Below the pieces are notes generated by a model that was given only the letters and a program-made list of their open reading frames with translations, had not been told where the DNA came from and did not search any database. This document shows positions 1 through 5,336 of a stretch of DNA of 9,450 bases, one piece after another. The stretch comes from Candidatus Tectimicrobiota bacterium (GTDB lineage Bacteria > JACPSX01). The position numbers were made by a program, and so were the translations under genes. Each line of letters opens with the position of its first letter. Position 1 is the first letter of the stretch. The stretch is taken from contig JACPSX010000061.1 of the NCBI GenBank assembly GCA_016193065.1, positions 1 to 9,450 of the forward strand, given 5' to 3'.

Positions 1-40
1 CCTCCCTTCAAGCCACCAAGCAAAACGCCGCCGGTCGCGG

Positions 41-105
41 ACTGGAATTCAGCCGCCCCTGCGGAGCGCAGCGGAGCAAGGGTAAGCTGGAATGATTTGT
101 TAGGA
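41..105 (-). repeat. attC-like imperfect palindrome (half site), candidate integron recombination site
   Basis: Read on the minus strand, TCCTAAC (105-99) fits the R'' consensus RYYYAAC at 6 of 7 positions. An imperfect stem follows: ATTC-C-AGC at 93-86 pairs with GCTGAAT at 53-47, leaving one unpaired base. CCC/GGG and an inner CTGCG-GAG-CGCAG hairpin (59-71) continue it. The extrahelical base in the L arm is typical of attC sites. A proper R' box (GTTRRRY) is missing at the expected distance; the nearest candidate is the poor GTTTTGC at 26-20. The site lies directly downstream of a gene in the orientation expected for a cassette. It is either a decayed attC or a dispersed palindromic repeat that only resembles one. 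Confidence 0.35.
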
Positions 106-108
106 CAA

Positions 109-174
109 GAAACAGGATCAGAGTCGATTGATGATCCAGCATACCTCGTGAAATCGACTCTGATTCCATGTTTC
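109..174. other. Long hairpin downstream of the 625-aa gene
   Basis: A perfect 12-bp inverted repeat (TCAGAGTCGATT at 118-129, AATCGACTCTGA at 152-163) has a 22-nt loop. It extends outward to about 22 bp (arms 109-129 and 152-174) if single-base bulges at about 165 and 168 are allowed. It starts 15 bp after the stop codon of the minus-strand gene. It could act as an intrinsic-terminator-like structure or protect the mRNA end, but no clear U-run follows, so I do not call it a classic terminator. The pairing is seen directly; the function is inferred. Confidence 0.6.
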
Positions 175-188
175 CCCTGGTGCTATAC

Positions 189-2066
189 TTACTTACAATA
201 GAGGATCTGTGTGGACGTTGCGCTGCTAAGGTAATGCCGCGTCTGCCACGAAAGTACCACGGCATATGCGCAGGTGGGATCTCCCGAAATGTTTACTGAG
301 AATCCACCGGTTCCATTAACCAGATGCGGCCCTCCCGCGCCGCCCCGGAAGAAAAAGTTGGGCCCGGGAAGGAAGCTTCCATTCGGCAGTGGAGGGGCAG
401 GATGAACGACCCCATTGTTGTTGGAGATCTGTATGTTGAAGAACCGCAGGTGCGGATGGTCAATGGTGTACAGAATGTGTGCGTTGGGAGCCCCCGCGAG
501 GGGATTGCACGCATTCAGGCGAAGCTCTTCCAAATCAAGAGCAAGCACAACCGCGCGATTGTCGATTACGATCGAATCCAGTGTATCCGTGTAGACAGTA
601 CCGAGCGTGACGGCATCTCGGACCTCGAACTGTAGCCGATAACGGCGGATCGGTTCTTTTTCAGCGGTGGTGAGGGAGCGGCCGGCGTCCGCTTTGGGGA
701 GCCCTCCCGGCATCCTGACGGGATGCGCCGCGCTGATAGCATTCGAGTTCATGATCTCAAGGTCGAAAGTCCTCAGAAAATTAGAGTCGCTGATGGTGAC
801 CGTGCTGGTGTTCCCGTTGCGCATATCCACCGTAACGGACTTTCCGTCAATCCTGATCCAGCCGTCGGCACCGACATCCGCCGAAGAGATGTTTACGGGG
901 GCGGAATCCGGCATGCCAAGCCCGTTGGTGTAAAACACGTATCCCACTGTCGTTGTAAAGATCTGAGTTACGGGGTGCAAGCTTGCAGGCGCCACAGTCG
1001 GCAGCGCCGTGGGATCGCCGTCTCCACCGCCTAGCCAGGTCCACTCGCCGATGACGAACCGATACTCCAACGAATTAGCAGGGGCGGCAACATTCCTCAA
1101 AGGACAATTTCCCCGCAGCGGAATACCACCGCTAAAAACGAAGGAGTTGGCTGCCCCGCCTGCGTAGCCTTCGATCGAGAAGGAAGATGCGGGATTTGGG
1201 GCAAACGGATGAATGTCGAAGTCCCATACTTTCTGCCAATGCGGCAACTGATCCGGCGGTGCAGGCTGCACCTTGTCCGAACAGAGCTCCACACAAAGGC
1301 AGGTTCCTACGTTTTCTCGTCCCGGGGCCCGGCCTGTCGACCGGGGCTCGGCAAGGATGACTTGCCCGCCCAACTCAACCGAGAAATACACATCCGGACC
1401 ACTAATCCACTCAACATTGATCAATGGTGAGAACGGCGTTCTCTGGAAATCTTCCGTCAAGTAGTCAATACGGAAACGTCCGGTCGCGTCTGTGACGGCG
1501 ACACCCAGGGGATCATCCTCCAGCCAATCCACATCAAAGGCTTTTACGGTTGCGCCAGGAATAGGAACATGGTCTTTGCAGGTTGTGAGCCGTCCACAAA
1601 TGACCCAGGCGCCAAAACGCGCGCGCACCGCGCACCAGAGGCGAGCAGGCAGGCAGTAATCCCAAACTGCCGCAAATCCCGTCTCCGTCTGCCGCCAAAG
1701 GGGTTGTATCGTCGTGATGGAGAACTGAACGGGGCGTGGCGGATTCGGCCCGCTTTTCCGGCGCGGAACAGTTCCGCAGTAAACATCGACCTCGAAAGCT
1801 TCGCCACCATATTTCTCATTCTCGCCCAACTGGAAAGCAAATCTGCCTTCAGCGTCCGTCTCGGTTTCGGCAATCAATGAAGGCCCTTTGGCTTGCACCA
1901 TGTCGTCGGTCAAAATTGCAAAAGTCTCCTTGGGACTTGCCACTGCAAGCGCGGCGACATTTTGTTGCGCGCGGACGCCATAAAGCCGCACTTTTACATT
2001 GGACATTGGTTCCGGACACTCCGGACAAATCAGACCGCAAAGCCTTCCTCTGAAGATGTAAGCCAT
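189..2066 (-). CDS. Large protein with two carboxypeptidase-regulatory-like (transthyretin-type) modules, function unknown
   Basis: 625 aa from the ATG at 2066. The reading frame is open upstream to 2219, but I choose 2066 because a GAGGGGGG Shine-Dalgarno lies just before it and the upstream 51 codons overlap integrase remnant A. Two modules resemble carboxypeptidase regulatory-like beta sandwiches: residues about 20-100 (SNVKVRLYG, then TETDAEGRFAF) and about 153-232 (GATVKAFDVDW, then VTDATGRFRIDY). Each has the usual 'variable value, then D-A-x-G-R-F' ending. The remaining 370 residues are rich in G, P, N and aromatics, look all-beta, and match no family I recognise. Cysteines cluster at residues 10-17 (CGLICPEC) and 256-262 (CLCVELC), and one lies near the C-terminus (YCK). 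There is no signal peptide or membrane segment, which is odd for this fold because it is usually extracytoplasmic. A strong hairpin and an attC-like site follow the stop codon, so it may be an old integron cassette gene. The ORF is convincing; the function is unknown. Confidence 0.6.
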   Translation of the reverse strand: MAYIFRGRLCGLICPECPEPMSNVKVRLYGVRAQQNVAALAVASPKETFAILTDDMVQAKGPSLIAETETDAEGRFAFQLGENEKYGGEAFEVDVYCGTVPRRKSGPNPPRPVQFSITTIQPLWRQTETGFAAVWDYCLPARLWCAVRARFGAWVICGRLTTCKDHVPIPGATVKAFDVDWLEDDPLGVAVTDATGRFRIDYLTEDFQRTPFSPLINVEWISGPDVYFSVELGGQVILAEPRSTGRAPGRENVGTCLCVELCSDKVQPAPPDQLPHWQKVWDFDIHPFAPNPASSFSIEGYAGGAANSFVFSGGIPLRGNCPLRNVAAPANSLEYRFVIGEWTWLGGGDGDPTALPTVAPASLHPVTQIFTTTVGYVFYTNGLGMPDSAPVNISSADVGADGWIRIDGKSVTVDMRNGNTSTVTISDSNFLRTFDLEIMNSNAISAAHPVRMPGGLPKADAGRSLTTAEKEPIRRYRLQFEVRDAVTLGTVYTDTLDSIVIDNRAVVLALDLEELRLNACNPLAGAPNAHILYTIDHPHLRFFNIQISNNNGVVHPAPPLPNGSFLPGPNFFFRGGAGGPHLVNGTGGFSVNISGDPTCAYAVVLSWQTRHYLSSATSTQILYCK

Positions 2067-2181
2067 TGGAGTTCCCCCCTCATTCAGGCTGTGAAAACGA
2101 ACACGTTTATCAGGCAGTAGACAGAAAGGAATGTGGCCAAGAGCCATCGCCTTCTTGGTGGCATCCCTCGTTCGGTCCAGA

Positions 2182-2350
2182 TTATGGCATCTCTCCCCCC
2201 TGGACTCCCCTTCCGCCATGATTCAACAGGAGCGTATAGTTCATCGTCGTCGTCACGTCCTTTTGTCCGAGCAACTCCTGGACGGTGCGGATAACGGCAC
2301 GAATTGGTAGCCGCTCCAGGTTGAGAATTTGGAATAGTATGGAGGGAATG
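2182..2350 (-). pseudogene. Integron-integrase (tyrosine recombinase) C-terminal remnant, copy A
   Basis: The minus strand encodes IRTVQELLGQKDVTTTMNYT followed by LLLNHGGRGVQ (about 2292-2203). This matches the well-known C-terminal box of IntI-type integrases, where the usual text is roughly IRTVQELLGHKDVSTTMIYT then HVLNRGGRGVRSP. Just upstream, in another frame, CATTCC (2350-2345) gives an HS-like start that may correspond to the HSFATHLLE segment, so the copy appears frameshifted. The catalytic tyrosine position (NYT) is kept, but the rest of the roughly 320-aa enzyme is absent, so it cannot be active. It sits at the 3' end of repeat copy A, 115 bp upstream of the 625-aa gene and on the same strand. 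The family assignment is strong; the frameshift reading is less certain. Confidence 0.7.
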
Positions 2351-2484
2351 AGGATTCCCGAAGGCTTCCACGGCCTTGCCCCCCTCTGCCGGATCGGAAG
2401 CATTTCGGAGCAAACTGCAAACACAGTATACTGTCGAGATAGCCAGTAGAATAGCTCTGGTTGACATGGGTGTCAAGGAAAAAG
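2211..2484 (-). repeat. Diverged direct repeat, copy A (carries integrase remnant)
   Basis: This copy aligns with 3746-4008. Shared stretches include TTCCGCC.TGATT.AACA..GCGTATAG at one end, then GGCCTTGCCC.CCTCTG, ATTTCGGAGCAA, GTCGAGATA and ATGGGTGTCAAGGAAAA at the other. Between the shared blocks the copies have drifted by substitutions and small indels. On the minus strand the unit opens with TTTTCCTTGACACCCAT and closes with the integrase C-terminus. The order of blocks is the same in both copies, so this is an ancient duplication or a dispersed element rather than chance similarity. Confidence 0.75.
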
Positions 2485-2729
2485 GAATTCGGTATTTGGA
2501 GTAATGAGAACCGTAAACCGGGCCGACATGGGTTAGGTAGGCCATCGTAGGCGAGAGATTTAACGTGCCGGAAGAGGAGCAGAATCCCGGAGGCAGCGAG
2601 ATATTCAAGCGTCCTGTTGTCAAGACGGTCGAGAAGCGGTGCGCTTGATGCCGTCATGTGCAAGACGCCTCCGATCAGCGCTGCCCCCGAAAGCGCAGTC
2701 AGCGTGATTGGCACAATCGATTCAAACAC
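2253..2729 (-). CDS. Doubtful small hydrophobic ORF running into repeat copy A
   Basis: This is a GTG-started frame of 158 codons. Only the first 55 or so residues look protein-like: two hydrophobic stretches, about 5-24 (IVPITLTALSGAALIGGVLH) and about 42-54 (EYLAASGILLLFR), separated by a polar LLDRLDNRT segment. From about residue 80 the frame enters repeat copy A and reads it out of frame with the integrase remnant, so the tail is probably not original. A weak GGCGGA Shine-Dalgarno-like stretch lies upstream. It lies about 120 bp after the stop of the 209-aa gene on the same strand. It could be a truncated small membrane protein or simply non-coding. I do not recognise a family. Confidence 0.25.
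   Translation of the reverse strand: MFESIVPITLTALSGAALIGGVLHMTASSAPLLDRLDNRTLEYLAASGILLLFRHVKSLAYDGLPNPCRPGLRFSLLQIPNSFFLDTHVNQSYSTGYLDSILCLQFAPKCFRSGRGGQGRGSLRESSFPPYYSKFSTWSGYQFVPLSAPSRSCSDKRT
2448..2476 (-). promoter_or_regulatory. Promoter-like element in repeat copy A
   Basis: On the minus strand, TTGACA (2476-2471) is followed after 17 bp by TATTCT (2453-2448). The -35 box is perfect and the -10 box matches at 4 of 6 positions. The same pair, with an 18-bp spacer, occurs at the equivalent place in copy B. It would read through the integrase remnant toward the 625-aa gene. This is predicted from sequence only. Confidence 0.4.
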
Positions 2730-2803
2730 CCGATCAGTCCGCCTTCATCTCATGCTGCTTTTCCTCCGCTCAAGCTGCTGTGCAGACTGTGCGTGCAGTT
2801 ACC

Positions 2804-2844
2804 GCCACATAACACTTCGCCGCTCAGCGGCTTCTTAAGGTGGC
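2804..2844. repeat. Palindromic element after the 209-aa gene, possibly attC-like
   Basis: GCCAC (2804-2808) and GTGGC (2840-2844) enclose a perfect inner hairpin GCCGC-TCA-GCGGC (2819-2831). On the minus strand, GCCGCTGAGC followed by GTTATGT (2813-2807) resembles the L' and R' end of an attC site, although GTTATGT has one mismatch to GTTRRRY and no clear R'' partner was found. It starts 6 bp after the gene's stop codon, so an alternative reading is a terminator-like hairpin, but no T-run follows. Confidence 0.35.
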
Positions 2845-2849
2845 ATCTT

Positions 2850-3479
2850 TTACCAGGTCGCTCCGCTCGCCCCCCTGTGGAGGAACACTGATCCTCCAAT
2901 AGTACCAAGGCGAGTGTGTCCCCCTGGCAATATGCACGCCTCACCAGAAATAGGGTCAGAGAATGTGCATGGGGATGGAGGAGGTGGCGGCGGAGGGGGT
3001 GCAGATGAACCGTCACACCCCGTCAGCACTACAGCCACGACGACCAGGACTATCCACCAAAGGCCTCCGCCCGAAGCAATGAAGGCAGCCTCAGTGAGTC
3101 CTAAACGTTTGGCCGTTTCTGCGAATCGCTGCGGACTATCCAGAGACGCCGCCAGATGCTTAAAGGCCTTCGGATTCTTGCTAACGATATCAGATAAGTA
3201 TCTGAGATCTGCTTTCAGGCGATCAACGGTCAGAGATGAGCCGTCGATGACTGTCGGATCAATCAGAATTCGCGGAAACTTCCCTGATGTGAATCGTTCC
3301 AGCCGCGCAGCGGAAAACAACCGATAAAGGCTGGGTTCCCTGCAACTCGGTTCAAATCTGTTGTGAAGAAACAGTTCACCGATTGCTTCTACTATCCATT
3401 GCCCCTGCTCGGCCAACCTAAGCGGATCACTTGCTTGTTGCTGACTTACCATCTCTTTTTTGGGTGCTTTTCTCTTCAC
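2850..3479 (-). CDS. 209-aa membrane-anchored protein with polyproline tract, function unknown
   Basis: I do not recognise this family. The start is the GTG at 3479, preceded by AAAGGAAAG at suitable spacing; an in-frame ATG ten codons in is the alternative. Layout: a basic N-terminus (KRKAPKK); a mainly helical region to about residue 135, ending in FAETAKRLGLTEAAF; GGG at 137-139; one hydrophobic segment at about 139-154 (LWWIVLVVVAVVLTG); CDGSS; eight prolines at 161-168; and a short C-terminal tail with Cys 171 and 182. The LTGC motif after the hydrophobic stretch looks like a lipobox but is 150 residues from the N-terminus, so lipidation is doubtful. A single-pass protein with the helical part inside and a proline-rich stalk outside is the simplest topology. 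It lies between the two integrase-remnant repeats on the same strand, which suggests a mobile or cassette origin. Confidence 0.6.
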   Translation of the reverse strand: MKRKAPKKEMVSQQQASDPLRLAEQGQWIVEAIGELFLHNRFEPSCREPSLYRLFSAARLERFTSGKFPRILIDPTVIDGSSLTVDRLKADLRYLSDIVSKNPKAFKHLAASLDSPQRFAETAKRLGLTEAAFIASGGGLWWIVLVVVAVVLTGCDGSSAPPPPPPPPSPCTFSDPISGEACILPGGHTRLGTIGGSVFLHRGASGATW

Positions 3480-3536
3480 TGTGCTTTCCTTTCTGTTGGG
3501 TTTATCTTGCGCGCTTGAGAAGCTACTCCCCTCTAA

Positions 3537-3569
3537 CTATGGATCATATGGTTCCCTATTAAGAACCAT
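3537..3569 (-). CDS. Possible 10-codon leader ORF upstream of the 209-aa gene
   Basis: ATG at 3569 encodes MVLNREPYDP then TAG. It has an unusually good AGGAGG Shine-Dalgarno 8 bases upstream. The start codon lies in the arm of a 7-bp inverted repeat (ATGGTTC 3548-3554, GAACCAT 3563-3569). It could be a translated leader for the gene starting at 3479 or a chance match; the length gives no coding statistics. Confidence 0.2.
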   Translation of the reverse strand: MVLNREPYDP

Positions 3570-3700
3570 GGCGTCGCCCTCCTGTAGCATAAGAACCTTC
3601 GTCTCATTTCGCAAAAGATGCCTGATTCATGCTCTTTGAAGCGCGAATACCATGCGTCGCTGCCCAGTCGGGGATCTGATATCCTTAGCCTATAAGAACC
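3560..3700. repeat. Three copies of TAAGAACC
   Basis: TAAGAACC occurs at 3560-3567, 3590-3597 and 3693-3700, all in the same direction, each followed within a few bases by a GTC-containing stretch. The first two are exactly 30 bp apart. All three lie in the 266-bp gap between repeat copy B and the 209-aa gene, which holds no other convincing gene. They could be operator-like sites or traces of short duplications. Confidence 0.5.
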
Positions 3701-3713
3701 CCCGTCACGCAAA

Positions 3714-3876
3714 TCATAGGGAATCCACGGGACTACGGACCTCGCTTCCGCCACGATTTAACACGTGCGTATAGATCGCGGCCACTTGGCGGCAGTTGGT
3801 GTGCAGGGATTGTAGTGATAGGCACGGATTGCCAGGCGCACCCCGTCGAGGAATCCGGAGTGGTACAGCAAGAATG
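3714..3876 (-). pseudogene. Integron-integrase C-terminal remnant, copy B
   Basis: The minus strand from 3776 to the TGA at 3714 encodes IYTHVLNRGGSEVRSPVDSL. This is almost the standard C-terminal end of IntI-type integrases and includes the catalytic tyrosine in IYTHVLN. Upstream the frame is lost: no ELLGHKDV block can be read, but CATTCT at 3876-3871 lies close to where the HSFATHL segment would start (94 nt rather than about 84 nt before IYT). The copy is therefore eroded in a different place from copy A: its end is better preserved and its middle worse. Not functional. The assignment to the integrase family is strong. Confidence 0.75.
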
Positions 3877-4008
3877 AGAATCCCCAAAGACCGCCATGGC
3901 CTTGCCCGCCTCTGATGAGATAGGCAGTATTTCGGAGCAACCAGAGAATAGGATGTAGTGTCGAGATACTTAGAGAATAAGCCTTACCTGAGATGGGTGT
4001 CAAGGAAA
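3746..4008 (-). repeat. Diverged direct repeat, copy B (carries integrase remnant)
   Basis: Partner of 2211-2484, with the same block order and orientation. The homology ends on the right at GTGTCAAGGAAAA and on the left at TTCCGCC, although the integrase reading frame continues to 3714. The two copies flank the 209-aa gene and the doubtful small ORF, giving a repeat unit of about 1.5 kb. Confidence 0.75.
3974..4003 (-). promoter_or_regulatory. Promoter-like element in repeat copy B
   Basis: On the minus strand, TTGACA (4003-3998), an 18-bp spacer and TATTCT (3979-3974) mirror the element in copy A. It reads leftward toward the integrase remnant and the 209-aa gene. Its conservation in both copies is the main support. 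Confidence 0.4.
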
Positions 4009-4020
4009 ATGACCTGATCC

Positions 4021-4049
4021 TTGACAACCTCCCTGGATTCCCCTACAGT
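4021..4049 (+). promoter_or_regulatory. Predicted promoter of the MFS gene
   Basis: TTGACA (4021-4026), a 17-bp spacer, then TACAGT (4044-4049), about 57 bp before the MFS start codon. The -35 box is perfect and the -10 box matches at 4 of 6. The -35 also forms the right arm of a 9-bp inverted repeat (TGTCAAGGA 3998-4006, TCCTTGACA 4018-4026) whose left arm carries the leftward TTGACA, so the two promoters are back to back. Confidence 0.5.
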
Positions 4050-4106
4050 GAGGCCGCATGATCCCGTCGGGCGGGATCCGAATCACTCATTCACAAGGCA
4101 TACAGC

Positions 4107-5330
4107 ATGGCTTCTCAACAAATCCAACAATCCGAGCACTTCAACGCCCCCAAGCTGGCGCTGGTCACCTTCAGCCACTTCTCCATCGATACCTACAGCA
4201 GCTTTTTGGGGCCACTCCTCCCTCTCCTGCTGGTCAAGTTTCACCTCTCTCTGGCACTCGCAGGGGTTCTGGTGACCTTGTACGCCCTGATGTCCGGTCT
4301 AGGCCAGCCGGTCTTCGGTTTCCTGGCCGACAGGTCCCGCAGCCGGATCTTCATTCTGGCGGGCCCCATCATTGCCGCTCTCTTCATTTCCCAAATCGGC
4401 AGGGCCTGGAACTACGGAAGCCTTGTGGCCATCATGATGCTTTCAGCCGCCGGAGCCGCGATTTTCCATCCGCAGGCGGCCGCTATCGCCGGTCAGGTGT
4501 CCAGCGGCCGGCGCGGGTTCGGGGTCTCCATCTTCATGATGGGGGGGAGATTCGGATATGCCACGGGACCGTTGGTTGCTGCCTTCGTAGCCTCCCGCTA
4601 TGGCCTTGAGCGGCTCTACTACATCTTCTTCCCCATCCTGCTGGTGGTTGGCTTGCTCTTCCTGTACTGCCCCACACCAAGCGGCCCCAGGCGGACGGGG
4701 AGTTTCCAGGATCTCACCCAATCTCTGCGCATGGCCGGCAAGCCTCTGTTTTACGTCTGGCTCATCGAGGCCTTGCGCAGCGGCCTCATGTCGGCCTTGG
4801 CTTCCTTCCTTCCGCTCTTGTACACACAAAAAGGGTTCGGGTTGGTTCAGGCCGGAGCCACCAGCACGATTTTCCTGGCCTCGGGAGCCGTGGGAAGCAT
4901 GCTCGGAGGATACACCTCGGACCGCTGGGGACGCAGGCGCGTCATTTTGACCGCCATGTCCCTGTCCATCCCCATCTTCTACCTCTTCCTGCACACCTCA
5001 GGACCCCTCAGCTTCGTCTTTCTGGGTCTCACGGGTCTCGTTCTCCTCTCCACCCTGGCTGTGACAATCGCCCTCGCCCAGGAAATGCTGCCCGCCAGCG
5101 CCGGCATGGCCTCCAGCTTCATGCTGGGGGTTGCCTGGCTGGTCGGCAGTCTGCTTTCCACCCTGGTCGGAGTCCTGGGAGACTATCTGGGGATCGCCGG
5201 GGCCTTCAACGTCGTGGGATTCGCGATCCCGGTGGCCGCATTTCTGGCCTGGCGCCTTCCCGAGGAATCGCGCCTGCGCAGGCCCCACTTGGCGCCTGTC
5301 GAGGCTGTGGCTCGCTCCACCGAAATCTGA
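4107..5330 (+). CDS. MFS transporter, fosmidomycin-resistance (Fsr)-like
   Basis: 407 aa with about twelve hydrophobic segments, the normal size for a major facilitator. The MFS loop motif appears after helix 2 (GFLADRSRSR, residues 71-80) and again, well conserved, after helix 8 (GGYTSDRWGRRR, 267-278). The N-terminus (LVTFSHFSIDTYSSFLGPLLPLL) and FHPQAAAIAG at 120-129 are typical of the Fsr branch, whose E. coli member exports fosmidomycin. The protein sits in the inner membrane and is probably a proton-driven exporter; the substrate here is unknown. The ATG at 4107 has only a weak AAGG upstream, but the hydrophobic start fits. It stands alone on the plus strand and ends 6 bp before the convergent mutM stop, with no obvious terminator between. 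The family is secure; the substrate is not. Confidence 0.9.
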   Translation: MASQQIQQSEHFNAPKLALVTFSHFSIDTYSSFLGPLLPLLLVKFHLSLALAGVLVTLYALMSGLGQPVFGFLADRSRSRIFILAGPIIAALFISQIGRAWNYGSLVAIMMLSAAGAAIFHPQAAAIAGQVSSGRRGFGVSIFMMGGRFGYATGPLVAAFVASRYGLERLYYIFFPILLVVGLLFLYCPTPSGPRRTGSFQDLTQSLRMAGKPLFYVWLIEALRSGLMSALASFLPLLYTQKGFGLVQAGATSTIFLASGAVGSMLGGYTSDRWGRRRVILTAMSLSIPIFYLFLHTSGPLSFVFLGLTGLVLLSTLAVTIALAQEMLPASAGMASSFMLGVAWLVGSLLSTLVGVLGDYLGIAGAFNVVGFAIPVAAFLAWRLPEESRLRRPHLAPVEAVARSTEI

Positions 5331-5336
5331 TTCCCG

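Noticed and set aside
8-265. 85-codon minus-strand frame at the left edge
   Set aside because: It runs across the end of the 625-aa gene, the long hairpin and the attC-like palindrome; its text comes from repeated structure rather than a protein.
2084-2623. 179-codon minus-strand frame through repeat copy A
   Set aside because: It crosses the repeat and the integrase remnant out of frame; no family-like stretch and no ribosome site.
2914-3327. 137-codon plus-strand frame with a poly-Gly stretch
   Set aside because: The poly-Gly is the complement of the polyproline tract in the 209-aa gene, which has the better start and ribosome site.
3533-3754. 73-codon minus-strand frame starting MAEARSVVPWIPYD
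   Set aside because: Its first part is the integrase remnant B read in the wrong frame (the correct frame gives GGSEVRSPVDSL), and it has no ribosome site.
4058-4609. 183-codon plus-strand frame at the start of the MFS gene
   Set aside because: It overlaps the MFS gene in another frame and is rich in Pro, Arg and Ser with no conserved motifs.
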